Source: Vicia villosa (Eukaryota > Streptophyta > Magnoliopsida > Fabales > Fabaceae). From it: DNA of 64,000 nucleotides. Each line of letters opens with the position of its first letter. Positions within the stretch are counted from its first letter, which is position 1. Location: NCBI RefSeq assembly GCF_029867415.1, contig NC_081183.1:119092514-119156513 (forward strand), in the 5' to 3' direction. Positions 24,121 to 34,987 of this stretch are shown piece after piece. The notes beneath the pieces were generated by a model. That model searched no databases. It saw only the letters and a list, made by a program, of their open reading frames with translations, and was not told the origin of the DNA. A program made the translations under genes and the position numbers.

Positions 24121-24372
24121 GCATACAGTTCAACAACTTGGGTATTTCGTTGTCATCATCCTCCCTTCAATCTTTGCATAAAACACAAGTTTGATAGAGA
24201 AAGAAAAATGGAAGAAAAAGTTTTGTAAAAGAAAGCATAAGCATAAACATAGCAGATGTGAATGAATTCAAAATATGCAATGCTCATTTCATTAAAATCA
24301 CCATTCAGAAACAAACAAAGTCTAAAAGTAAACAGTACAATAAAGGAAATACGAACAGTACAGAAACATGGC

Positions 24373-25095
24373 CTAGTGACTAATCAGCAACAAAGATGAG
24401 CTATCTCGTCTGAAACACTTGGCTTTAGGAAAATTGTCTGGCTTTACTTGTTTTAAGCCACTTTGATCTGGCAAAGGATTAGTGATGACATTAGGACCCA
24501 TATCCTTGAAAGAAAACATCTTTGATCTCACCAACTCTTGAACTCTAGTCCTTAGTGCATAACAGCCTTCTAAATCATGACCTACACCACCTTGATGAAA
24601 CTCACAACAAAGATCAGACTGAAATCCTTTGGAAGGAGGATCTCGAGGAGGAGGCATAGCTCTTGTTGTGATCAACCCTTTATGGACCAATGTAGGATAC
24701 AATTCAGTATATGACATAGGAATAGGATCAAAGTGAGTCCTATCGCGGTTCTGATCTTGTTTCTGCTTTTTGTTACCTTGAGAAGGAACAAACAATGGAT
24801 GTTGATGCAGAGTCCTATGAAGCACTGATTGAGGAAAGCAAACAGGTGTTTCCTTCTCTACTTCAAAATATGAATCACATGACATAACATATGGTTTCCC
24901 CTGAGTTGGAGTAGCAACGGAAAAGGCTAAAGGAGTATTCACTTGCTTTGTGATAATCGGAGGAATGTTGCATTCTTTCTTCAACAAGACTTGCAGGATT
25001 TCCATAATTTGATTCATCTGAATTTTCAACTCGCTGACCTCTGCTCTTAGAAACTCTTGGTCTTGTTGAAGTTCTTCCATACTCTTCAGATACAT
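24373..25095 (-). CDS. gag: Mini-gag of an Ogre-like element (240 codons, uninterrupted)
   Basis: The protein joins an N-terminal coiled-coil-like segment (MEELQQDQEFLRAEVSELK, with heptad-like leucine and isoleucine to about residue 45) to the C-terminal gag signature of Ogre/Tat elements: FDPIPMSYTELYPTL, then CEFHQGGVGHDLEGCYALR (a C-x2-H...H...C knuckle-like motif, about residues 165-185), then FKDMGPNVITNPLP. The central retrotransposon-gag capsid domain that should lie between them is missing, yet the joint is in frame and no stop intervenes. The start at 25095 is chosen because the next Met (25080) also fits, but both keep the coiled coil. It may act by co-assembly with gag from an intact relative. 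Family assignment is by motif recognition. Confidence 0.75.
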   Translation of the reverse strand: MYLKSMEELQQDQEFLRAEVSELKIQMNQIMEILQVLLKKECNIPPIITKQVNTPLAFSVATPTQGKPYVMSCDSYFEVEKETPVCFPQSVLHRTLHQHPLFVPSQGNKKQKQDQNRDRTHFDPIPMSYTELYPTLVHKGLITTRAMPPPRDPPSKGFQSDLCCEFHQGGVGHDLEGCYALRTRVQELVRSKMFSFKDMGPNVITNPLPDQSGLKQVKPDNFPKAKCFRRDSSSLLLISH

Positions 25096-26140
25096 GCTTC
25101 TAGTTCAATGTGTCGAGGAATCAGCTTGACAGATAAGCAAACCACTCTGAAGATGGAGACAGACGAGAATAAGTTTTCTGGACAACCTGGATGTATGTAT
25201 GCAAATGATGCAATTGCTGTTTTTTTTTGTTTTTTTATTTATTTGATTTTCACAGAATTCAAGTTATTAATTTGTAAACATCAAAACATGAAGGAGGTAA
25301 ATCCTATATTAGATCAAAGCTTTGATCAAGTTATCATCAAGATCAATCATCCATTTTGGTGGATTAAGGTTTTCACCCCATCGACACCCAAGATCCATTG
25401 AGTTTGATGAAACTTATGATGTTTACAAAGAAAGACCTATGAGTTCCTTGGAAATCAAATGAATGCATGGATGCATGGTTTATGCATCAATCACAATCAA
25501 GATCACACATGGCCGCACGAACAAAGTCCAAAGGTTCGACGTCACGAGCATGGAGTCAAAGTTAAGAACCACCCACAAAGGTATGTACTAGGGAATTTTG
25601 TACCTGCCGAACGGGTTCTACAAAGGTTCCCAGAGTTTTCAATCTTCTATCGGATACTATCGGCACGCACAATTGCTCGTGGGCGCCAATAATATGCCTA
25701 AAAAGACCTCGTCTGAGTGTAGCCTCGCATGACAACAAGCTCAAATTGGTACTCGAACTTGTTTCTGCGCTACATCCTAAAAAGGCTTAGATGGGTTAAG
25801 AGGGTTCTAGGCCATTCAGCTTCTACGGACACTCACTATTGAAAGTAATAGCGTTCTTACGATGGTTCGTAACAACAACTACCACCTTCCATGAGGCCTC
25901 CACTGATTGGGGTTCCACCATATGACGCTCATGCTAAGGATTGCTCCTGACATGCGACTATTGGTCTTACCACCTCCTATCTCAAGTTACTCACCAAAGT
26001 CCGGGTTAGGACTTTATCTCATCACAGAGGAACCATCGAGCACCAAAAAGAAAAAAGAAAATAAACATACAAAGCACACAATAATATATACAGATAAAAC
26101 ACACAGATAAACAAAAATAGGCTTAACACACTTAAAACTG
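25096..26140 (-). other. 5' leader of element D between PBS and mini-gag
   Basis: About 1.05 kb without a supported ORF. In minus orientation it holds the untranslated leader, where packaging and dimerisation signals of retroelements normally lie. A single GGTTCGACGT string near 25530 recalls the hairpin repeat of D2. Confidence 0.55.
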
Positions 26141-26160
26141 GATCCCCAGTGAAGTCGCCA
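26141..26160 (-). other. Primer binding site of element D (tRNA-Arg type)
   Basis: The minus strand reads TGGCGACTTCACTGGGGATC. Arabidopsis-type tRNA-Arg(ACG) ends ...GATCCCCAGCGGAGTCG-CCA, so the match is good but imperfect. It lies seven bases inside the right LTR. tRNA-Arg priming is a trait of Ogre-type elements. Confidence 0.75.
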
Positions 26161-26167
26161 TTTTTTC

Positions 26168-29100
26168 TGTAGCGGGGAAAATCTGATATCGAAGCCATAG
26201 GATTGACTCGAATCAATATTTCAGTGAAAGTCGCCACCGCGCTTTATTATTTCCAAAGGAAAAGGGAAAAGAACGAATAAAACCCAAAGTTTGTTTTTAA
26301 AACAAGAAGAAGAGATCTTAGGTACGGGTGTTGTTTATACAAGGGGAAGGTTTTAAGCACCCCTCATATCTGTGGTACTCCACAGGAACCTTTTTGAAAA
26401 TCTGTGTCGTGTGTGCTAAAAACGGTTTATTTTATTTTAAAATAAGCTCGGCAAGACATTAAGCCTTGTGCCTACATACCTCCTCGGTGCAATGGAGAAG
26501 TCAGAGCTAATGTAGTTCCGCTTAAAGGGAAAACATTTAAAAAAAAACGAATAAACACTTTATTGTCGTCGGAGAGAAATACTCAGCCATTGATCTTGAG
26601 CATGAGAACAAACGAGTTCTTTGCATCGCTAATGAAAGAAGGGCTTCAACTCGGATAAAATCGACGAGTATGCCACTAGCTCTCTCATGCGGAAAAGATC
26701 TCATTATATCAATCAATTTCAAAATCGTGGGGTATAACCACTCGTTTCGATAATTAAAAGTGTCTAAACTTTTGAAGAAAAAGAGGAAAAGGCCACTAAG
26801 GGCAAAAGATATTTTTTAAGAAAAAGGTTTTGAAAAGGTTTGCAAACATAAGAATGTTTTGGAAAAAGAGAGAAGATTTTGAAAATTAAAGAAGGGGAGG
26901 AGATGAAGAGGCTATCCTATTGCGTAAAATAAAAGCTAAGGAGAGAAACGGTCTAACCGAAATAAGAAGCCAACACTTGACATTATGAGTCAAGGTAGAT
27001 TTCCCATCCTTTGGAATATCAATACTAAACCATCACATTACCACTTGGGGATCCAGATGAAATTATTATCTTAGCACCACTTTGCATTAAGCACATTAAA
27101 ATTCCGACGAAAATCGGGCAGAGTAACGATTGTTTTCGGGTAAAATCCTTATGTCAATGCCTTGGAATTAACCATCAAGGGCTTTCAAGGAAATACCTGC
27201 ACACATAAACAGACAACAATCCAATGCCAGACAGACAGAATAACAACAGAGTAACAACAGAGTAAAGGTCCAGGGGCACTAAGTCCATAAGTCCGAATCT
27301 CCAAAATGCTAGGGATAGTAACCAATAGTCCAAAAGAGAACATTAAATGTTTTTTAGATTTTTGTTATTTATTAGTGTTTTAGCATAAAAATAAAGTATG
27401 GTCCAAGTGGACAAAAGAAAAATAGCGGAAGCATAAACATACGTCCAAATGGACAAAAAGAAAATGGCGGAATGTAAATATGATGAAATGATAAAATAAA
27501 GCGATAAAGCGAGAAATATAAAGAGCGGTATATTAAATTGCGGAAATTAAAGTCAATTGTTAGATGTTAAAGATAACCATCTTGAAACTTGTCAAGTATG
27601 TTATCAAAGTTAGTAAGAAAGATCGATGGTGAGTGAAGGATGTCCTCGGATTTAAATTCAATAGAAATTTATCAGAAGCTTGATAAAATCATAGCGACTA
27701 CACGATAAACCTCTATAAGTCTTAAATCAACCGCATACAATTCTCTTCCATATTTGATCTTTTTGATTCGGGACACGAAATATTGCGCTATGTTAAGCAG
27801 ATCGCCAAGTGATTTATGTAGAAATCACCCTACAACGAGGCCGGTCAAAACTTTATGTGCTAATGCATGCGAGAGAAGCGATATGTAGATCACTCTCCGA
27901 AAGCAATACCGCACGAAAAGAAAAATGGTGAGTGATCTAGTCTTTACCAAGAATCCAGAAGAATTCTCAAGGTATTAAGACTTTCATCGATCAAAATAAA
28001 GAGAAACAAAAGATGGAACCACATTAAAAGCTCCTTTCATCCATAATTTCAATCACTTAATTTTGCGGATTTGGATTCTCATCCTATCGACGCCCTAAGT
28101 CCATTGAAATTAGAGAGAAATTAGGCCTCTAACTTGTGATTCAAAGAAAATATCAAAAGAATGGAGTAGAAGATGAGTTAGAACCAAAAACAAGTCAAAA
28201 ACCACAAAAATCAGCATTCTGCCCAGTGTAAATCGATTTGCATAGAGTGTAAATCGATTTGCATAACTCTGTTTTCAAAATCTGCGCAGTTTTCAGTTGT
28301 GTAAATCGATTTGCACAAGATGTAAATCGATTTGCACAACACAGTTTTCAAAAAAACAGCAAATAAAGAGAAGAAAACTTGTTTAAACATAAAGCCAAAC
28401 ACCTTGTGATCTTGGATCAATTTGTGCACGAAAATGTATCAAGTAAGCAATTAAATCTCATTAATGTAGCACCAAAGGTGCATCAAGCATAAACAACAAT
28501 GGATCACATCTTGAATTATGGAATGGATCTAGAATTTTACCAAATCTTTCACAAACTTTGAATCTTCTTCAAGAACACACAACCACAAGCCTTGATCTCT
28601 CACAATTGATGAAGAAAAGTAGTGTTTATGTTGAGGTTTAGCTCTAAATTAGTGAGGTTCAAGATGTGACTCACTAATTTGTGTGGAAGAAAAAGAGCTT
28701 TGAGTGATGGGTTTGGAAGAGGTGAGGAGAGAATTTGCAATAAGTTTCTTGGCTATCAAAGCTTGAAAAATGAGGAGGGGAATGCCTCAATTTATAGCAC
28801 TTAGGCTTGGGAAATTTTGTGGCTTGGAGTTAGGATTGGAAAATAGAATTAGGCTTGGGAAATGGTTTTGGAGCCAAAAATGAAATCCAATGGTCTTGAT
28901 GCAATCACATGAGGGTTTATGATTAAATGATGTAGGTAATCAAATACAAGAACTAAGTCATGCTTCCCATGCTTGCAAATGATGTCAACACTTTCAAAAG
29001 CTGAAATTTGCCTTCATTTTTCCAAATTCGCACTGGTGCAATTGATTTGCATCTTATGCAAATCTATTTACATAGCTGAAAAAGGCAAAATCTGGGGAAA

Positions 29101-29483
29101 AAACAGTTATGCAAATCGATTGCTGTCTTATGCAAATCGATTTGCACTGATGGCAGAAGCAAAATCTGGTGCAGAATCAGTTGTGTAAATCGATTTACAC
29201 CTTATGCAAATCGATTTGCACAGTGAAATTGTTGAAAAATGCTCCTTTTGATGGATACTTTGACTTGGTACCTACAAAACACAAACATACAAAAGCACAA
29301 GGCAATATCTTTGGTATTTTGGTTAGTAAAACATATACAAGTAGAAAAACATTGGTGTTTGATGATCCCTCTTACAGATGAAGTGAGCATAACACCGAGA
29401 GCAGAGCTTTAAGATGAAACTCTTGATTGATGATTGATATGTAAATGATGTATGATCTTAGGGTCAAAAATTGGGGTATGACA
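26168..29483 (-). repeat. Right (5') LTR of element D
   Basis: This copy of the left LTR is 22 bp longer: one extra A near 26545 and one extra 21-bp unit near 29115-29140 in the palindrome cluster. Its end GGTATGACA is followed by TTTAC, the second target duplication copy. Confidence 0.9.
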
Positions 29484-30323
29484 TTTACGTCTAAGTTCTG
29501 GGAAGGTTTGCAGAAGGCTTTGGGCACTAAGTTGAGATTGAGTTCTGCTTATCATCTGCAGACTGATGGACAGACTGAGAGGATGATCCAATCATTAGAA
29601 GATTTGTTGCGTGCTTGTGTTTTAGAGAAAGGTGGTGCGTGGGATAGTTATTTACCGTTGATTGAGTTTACCTACAATAATAGTTATCATTCGAGCATTG
29701 GTATGGCTTCGTTTGAGGCTTTATATGCTAGGAGATGTAGGACGCCGTTGTGTTGGTACAAATTTGGTGAGAGTGTTGTGATCAGGCCAGAAATTGTGCA
29801 ACAGACTACGGAAAAGATTAAGATGATTCAGGAGAAAATGAAAGCTTCTCAGAGTCGTCAGAAAAGTTATCACGACAGTAGAAGGAAAACACTTGAGTTT
29901 CAAGAGGGATATCTTGTATTTATGAGGGTTACTCCTATGACGGGCATTGGTCGAGCGTTGAAGTCAAAGAAGTTGACACCGCGTTTCATTGGCTCATTTC
30001 AGATTTCTAAGAAGGTAGGAGAAGTAGCCTATCGTATTGCTTTACCGCCAATGATTGCGAATTTGCACGATGTATTTCATGTGTCTCAGTTGAGGAAATA
30101 CATTGCGGATCCGTCCCATGTGATCCAAGTAGAAGATGTACAGGTGAAAGACAACTTGACGGTTGAGGCTTTACCTGTGAGGATTGAAGATCGAAAGCTG
30201 AAGTAATTACGTGGCAAAGAGATAGCTTTGGTCAGAGTAGCTTGGGGAGGACCGGCTGATGGAAATGTTACTTGGGAGCTGGAAAGCCAGATGAAAGACT
30301 CCTACCCGGAACTCTTTACTTAA
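29484..30323 (+). pseudogene. Element B integrase C-terminal half and chromodomain
   Basis: The segment continues from 18216. It contains the catalytic E (QTDGQTER, about 29560-29583; the usual YHPQ reads YHLQ), the GPY/F-like module ([20 protein letters not shown]), and a C-terminal chromodomain (KEIALVRVAWGG...VTWELESQMKDSYPELF) ending with TAA at 30321. One in-frame TAA at 30204 lies in the chromodomain (KLK*LRGKE). In family terms the chromodomain steers integration towards particular chromatin marks. Confidence 0.88.
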
Positions 30324-30352
30324 GGTATGTTTTCGAGGATGAAAACTCTTTT

Positions 30353-30365
30353 AGTGGGGGAGAGT
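30353..30365 (+). other. Polypurine tract of element B
   Basis: AGTGGGGGAGAGT lies immediately before TGTAACACCCG, the LTR start, 30 bp after the pol stop codon. Confidence 0.75.
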
Positions 30366-31561
30366 TGTAACACCCGTATATTTTAATTTTTAATTTAATT
30401 GGAAATTGAATTAATAATTAGACTTATTTTGGTTTTATGAATATAAATTGGAAAAGAATGATTTATGGTATTGGTCCATGGGTGATGTTAGTAAGAAGGA
30501 GGTGTTAAGTTAGTAAAGCCCATTACTAATTTAATGTTATTTTCATAAAATAATAAGGGAATCGGAGAGAAGGGATAGAACGTGAAAAGACTGAAGAATT
30601 GGGAACTCAAGAACGTGAAAGAGGAGCAGTAGAGGGAGAGACCAATCAAGAACTTTTGACTAAGGTAAGGGGGACTCTCCAATTAACTTCTCTTATCGTA
30701 TCTTAAGTGATGATATTGATTGGGCATATTAGTTAGATCGATTGGATGGTATGTTTAGGTTTTGGGGTTTTGGGAGATTTAGGTTGTTTTGTTGAATTGA
30801 TGTGATTGATGAATTGATGAATGATTTTAGTGTTAGATGACCCCTAAATTGTGTTATAATTGTAGTATGTTATGTTATTTGATGATGTTTTGGTGTGGGA
30901 ACTGTTATGGTGTGATTGGATTGAGATTGGGAGAGGAAAGATGTCAAAATCGCAGAAAAAAATTCTGTATCAGCGCAGCGTGCGTCGACCTATGAAGCTT
31001 ATGCGTCGACCTACAGGTTCCCAAAAGACCAGCATGAGTTGAGTCATGGGTTGACCTGAGCAAACCCGAGGGGGGCATAAAATTCTATGCGTCGACCTAT
31101 GGAACTCGTGCGTCGACCTACAACATACAAATTTTTAACAAATTTTCCGAAGACCATAACTTTCAAACCGTATGTCCGTTTTTGGTGCCGTTTCGAGCAC
31201 GATGAACCTTATGAGATAACCTATGTGTTTAAATGATAGGATTAGGTGTAACTTCAATTATTTTGAAACATGATTTTATTTCTTGATGAATGATGTATTG
31301 TACATATATGTGATGAAATGTGTTAATACTTGCTATGTTTGAAGTAATAATCATGTGATAATTTATGAGTTGTATAATGATGATAATTAGATGATATTTG
31401 AATTATTCTAATATATATTTAAACATACTTGATGATGATGATGATGGTATAAGTATGTTATATATGTTGCATTCATTCATAATCATTTGTTGAGGGTTGA
31501 ATCCTGATGATGTGGGGATTCGGTGAAGGGCATAATTCCCATTGTGTGGAATTTGTGCTGG
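30366..31561 (+). repeat. Element B 3' LTR, first piece
   Basis: It begins TGTAACACCCG. It carries four copies of a TGCGTCGACCTA motif (about 30975-31128) containing the palindrome GTCGAC, followed by the conserved LTR block at 31153-31208. It is cut by element F at the GCTGG duplication (31557-31561) and resumes at 45757. Confidence 0.85.
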
Positions 31562-32515
31562 TGTTGGCTGGAGATTTCGTTTGGAGAAAATATTCTTTGA
31601 AGGATTAGAGTTTGAAGAAGAATGGTTTCTGATGACCATTTCTGAGAATAAAAATGGCTACTGATGGCCATGATTCGAGGATGTTGTTTAAGTTGAAATA
31701 AAGATAATGGGAATTGGAGCTAATTCGAAGTGAATTGTCTTTAAGACTTAAGTGTTTTTGTGAAATACGAAGGGTACTGAAGCTTGGCGTGTTTTCGTAG
31801 CATTCTCGGTTTTGATCACGTTGCCACGTATCGAAAGAGGATTCAGGCGGGAGGATTTGAATTTCGAAATAGTCTATGTAACCGAACAAGGACAGATGGC
31901 GCCCCAGGGATTCGAAGCGTATGCATGTGAGCAACAGGGCATTTCATTAGTGTAGGACCGTTAGAGTCGAAATTAGTATAAATAAGGGTCTTAATGTTAG
32001 GATTCTGTGTGTTCATTTTGTACAAATCACTCACAAATTACTCAAGTATCAAGCGTTAAGAGAATGAGTTCGCTGAGAAATGTACGTATGACACCACCAT
32101 CTTAAATACGTTTGTATTTATCTTTATGCAAGTATCTTTTCAATATTTTTCTATCTTTTGTTACGTTCCAGCCATTTACATTCTTGCAACTTTATCTTTC
32201 GTTTAAACTTACTTCGAAGTATTTACTTTCTGCAATTTACATTCTTGTATTCTAAGTTTCTTGCAAGTTTATCTTTGCTCCATCTTTCGCCAGAGTTATA
32301 TTTACGTGTATAACAAGGTGATTGTCAGCCTTTACATTTTGTCTATTTATTTCTTATATCAAAGACCAAATAACCAACCAATATGAACCAATTCATCACA
32401 AATGACAAACTTTTTGACTATGTCCTAGGATCAATCTAGTCGATCCTGCGAGTAACCAAAGTATATTCTATAGTTTGGAAGACTAGCGGTTGTTTACCGA
32501 AAATCACCGTAAACA
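31562..32515 (+). repeat. 5' LTR of element F
   Basis: TGTTGGCTGG...CGTAAACA. A TATA box (GTATAAATAAG) lies at 31976-31986. It holds an 11-bp partly duplicated stretch near 32027-32041 that is single in the 3' LTR and accounts for the whole length difference. Confidence 0.9.
31976..31986 (+). promoter_or_regulatory. TATA box of the element F LTR (also at 45223-45232)
   Basis: TATAAATA in both LTRs, with a transcription start expected about 30 bases downstream. The rest of the LTR (R-U5) is about 500 bp. Confidence 0.6.
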
Positions 32516-32517
32516 AA

Positions 32518-32535
32518 TTGGCACGCCAAGTGGGA
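32518..32535 (+). other. Primer binding site of element F
   Basis: TTGGCACGCCAAGTGGGA begins two bases after the LTR; the TGG start matches the CCA end of a tRNA. I cannot name the tRNA with confidence. Confidence 0.65.
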
Positions 32536-32599
32536 CAGTGTCAAACAGATTGTTATTAATTGGTTGTTTTGTTTTTTCTAGAACATATCAAGACCTTGT

Positions 32600-34987
32600 A
32601 TGAACCTTAGGAACGATGAATTAACCAACAGTGCGCCACCGATTCCAAAACGAAGGTACAACAAGAAAATGGTCAATTCGACCAGTGGAGGGGGACATCA
32701 AGATCCCCCACAAGGGTCAGGAACAGTAGCAGCAAATACTACACATGTTTCGACATCTACATCACAAGAACAGGAAATACCCGTGTCGGGAGGATCTGCG
32801 ACTGGAGTTAATTCCCAAGCCATGCCCGAAAACACATCAGGGCCAACAGGAACGATCCCAATTTCCAGTTCGACTACCATGCCCCATGTGACAGACACAA
32901 ACGAGATGCTTCATTTCTCGATAAGTCAAGTACATTCTCCAAGGCCATTCTCATCTACATTCGATGGATGGAGGCCTAGAAACCCTTATGGAATGCCGTA
33001 TTCGTATATGGAAAGACCTACATATACTGCACCTAATGCCACGACATTTTCGCCTAATACGGGTTCGATAGGTCGAAGTGCACATAATACAGGTACATCA
33101 AGCCAATTGCCTCTCTTAACTACCAGTAGTCAAGCAGCATTTAGGCAAGAAATGGACGCAAGTAACCACAATATGCTAGGTGCTCTTGCTAAGGAAATAG
33201 GGTCACTCTTTACACCATTAGTAGCAAACATGACCAGGACTAACCAGGACAATGTAGAAAGCTTCCAAAAAATATCATCACAAATAAATCGAATGGCAGA
33301 TTTTATGGGAGTTCCACAAACTAGGCGAAGAAATAACCAACCCCCTTATCGAGAGGGTGATCCAATCTTGGAACGTGTTCAAGAAGTGGTTCCTCCGCCT
33401 AGATCAACACCTGGTGATGTAGTTCCTCCGCCTAGGCAACCACCCGTTGAAAGAAACCAAGTGATAGATCTAGAAAATCCGAATCGAAGGACCAATCCTG
33501 GACAACAAGAGACTATCGAAGAAGGTCCCAGATTAAGGGTAGTTGGTAGGAACGAACATCCAGATGAAGTAGACCACAGGGTTAGGGGAGAAAATATGGC
33601 AACAGAGAATAATTTAACTGCCATGATAGAGAGAATTATGGCCAATAATGGCCTTAATACTGGACTTCGACGTCCAAACTACACATCCCCCATAGCAGGA
33701 TATATTATGCAAACAGAATTGCCAAGAGGTACCAAGGTACCCAAATTCACGAAGTTTTTAGGGGATACTAGTGAATCGACGGTGGAACACATAGCCATAT
33801 ATTTGACAGAAGCAGGGGATTTAGCAGGCAACGAGGATTTGAGAATTAAATATTTCCCTAGTTCGCTAACAAAAAATGCTTTTATTTGGTTCACTACCTT
33901 ACCCCCAAATTCCATAGATGCATGGGCACACTTGGAGAGATTTTTCCATGAACAATTCTACATGGGTCAAACCAAGATAAGTCTGAAGGAATTGGCTAGC
34001 ATCAAGAGGAAGTTCACGGAGCCTATAGATGATTATTTGAACAGGTTCCGTTTGTTAAAGTCAAGATGCTTCACGGTTGTCCCAGAACATGAATTAGTTG
34101 AAATGGCTGCAGGCGGTCTAGACTATTCAATCAGAAAGAAACTGGATACCCAATACCTAAGGGATATGGCCCAATTGGCAGACAGGGTTCGACATGTCGA
34201 ACGACTAAAAGCAGAAAAGGCCAGAGCAAATAAAAGTTACAAGAAAGAGATGGTAGCGTATATTGAAGCTGAAGACGCTGAGGGCGAACCCTTCGAGGAT
34301 TCATACAGAGTTGAAGAGGTCGAAATAGACCTAGCCGAATTAAAAGAGGCACCACCTTATTCTTGCAAGTTGCTCACCCCTTCGAATGGAAAAAATCCAG
34401 TCCAAAATGATAAAAGCGATAGATTTCCAAAGAAAACTTATACATTTGACGTCACTAAATGTGACGAAATATTTGATTTGCTAGTAACAGATGGCCAGAT
34501 GATAGTTCCTCCTAATTCCAAAGTTCCTCCATTAGAACAACGGAAGAAACGAGGCTTTTGTAAATATCATGGTTTTTTAGGCCATAAAACCTCACAATGT
34601 TTTCTTTTCAGGGATCTAATTCAGAATGCTATCAAGGATGGACGTCTGAAATTTACTGATAAGGCAAAGAATCATATGAAGGTTGACGCAGATCCTTTGA
34701 ATGTTGCTGACACTAACTTGTGTGAACCATTCGATGTCAACATGGTGGAGGTGTCTGAAACTGATATTGCTGAATTGGAATTAATTTCATTTGTAAAGCA
34801 GGCTACTGATAGCCTAAATGACAGTACAACCTTCAATACTGATGTTGAAGAATCTGCCAAGACCGAAATCAATGAAGATACAGAGGGGAAAACCAGCGAG
34901 GCCACTAAAGACCTCAGGGTGAAACTCCAACAGATAAAGATCTCCGAAGCTTCCCCAGCAGGTGTCAACATGGTGAATGTTAGATAG
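32600..34987 (+). CDS. gag: Element F gag (795 codons)
   Basis: The frame is open from ATG at 32600 to a TAG at 34985. The first ~350 residues are low complexity and rich in Ser, Thr, Pro, Gln and Asn. The capsid-type retrotransposon-gag domain follows at about residues 370-520 (VEHIAIYLTEAGDLAGNEDL, then FIWFTTLPPNSIDAWAHLE and FYMGQTKISLKELASIKR). A knuckle-like motif CKYHGFLGHKTSQC lies near residue 650. After the TAG the same frame remains largely readable as gag C-terminus and protease, so the stop is probably secondary. The length is usual for Tat elements. Confidence 0.88.
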   Translation: MNLRNDELTNSAPPIPKRRYNKKMVNSTSGGGHQDPPQGSGTVAANTTHVSTSTSQEQEIPVSGGSATGVNSQAMPENTSGPTGTIPISSSTTMPHVTDTNEMLHFSISQVHSPRPFSSTFDGWRPRNPYGMPYSYMERPTYTAPNATTFSPNTGSIGRSAHNTGTSSQLPLLTTSSQAAFRQEMDASNHNMLGALAKEIGSLFTPLVANMTRTNQDNVESFQKISSQINRMADFMGVPQTRRRNNQPPYREGDPILERVQEVVPPPRSTPGDVVPPPRQPPVERNQVIDLENPNRRTNPGQQETIEEGPRLRVVGRNEHPDEVDHRVRGENMATENNLTAMIERIMANNGLNTGLRRPNYTSPIAGYIMQTELPRGTKVPKFTKFLGDTSESTVEHIAIYLTEAGDLAGNEDLRIKYFPSSLTKNAFIWFTTLPPNSIDAWAHLERFFHEQFYMGQTKISLKELASIKRKFTEPIDDYLNRFRLLKSRCFTVVPEHELVEMAAGGLDYSIRKKLDTQYLRDMAQLADRVRHVERLKAEKARANKSYKKEMVAYIEAEDAEGEPFEDSYRVEEVEIDLAELKEAPPYSCKLLTPSNGKNPVQNDKSDRFPKKTYTFDVTKCDEIFDLLVTDGQMIVPPNSKVPPLEQRKKRGFCKYHGFLGHKTSQCFLFRDLIQNAIKDGRLKFTDKAKNHMKVDADPLNVADTNLCEPFDVNMVEVSETDIAELELISFVKQATDSLNDSTTFNTDVEESAKTEINEDTEGKTSEATKDLRVKLQQIKISEASPAGVNMVNVR

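Larger units (their letters stand above)
18217..29483 (-). mobile_element. D: Ogre/Tat-like non-autonomous LTR retrotransposon with mini-gag
   Basis: Long LTRs (18217-21510, 3294 bp; 26168-29483, 3316 bp) surround a 4.66-kb interior, flanked by perfect TTTAC duplications (18212-18216, 29484-29488) inside B's integrase. A tRNA-Arg PBS beside the right LTR and a purine tract beside the left LTR give minus orientation. LTRs differ by about 15 substitutions plus a 21-bp unit and one base (about 0.5%), so it is recent. No protease, RT or integrase is present, only a 240-codon gag derivative, a minisatellite and non-coding sequence. The priming, gag motif and long LTRs fit an Ogre-type Tat family. 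Confidence 0.9.

Noticed and set aside
32698..34355. Minus-strand ORFs within F gag
   Set aside because: Shadows of the 795-codon gag frame.
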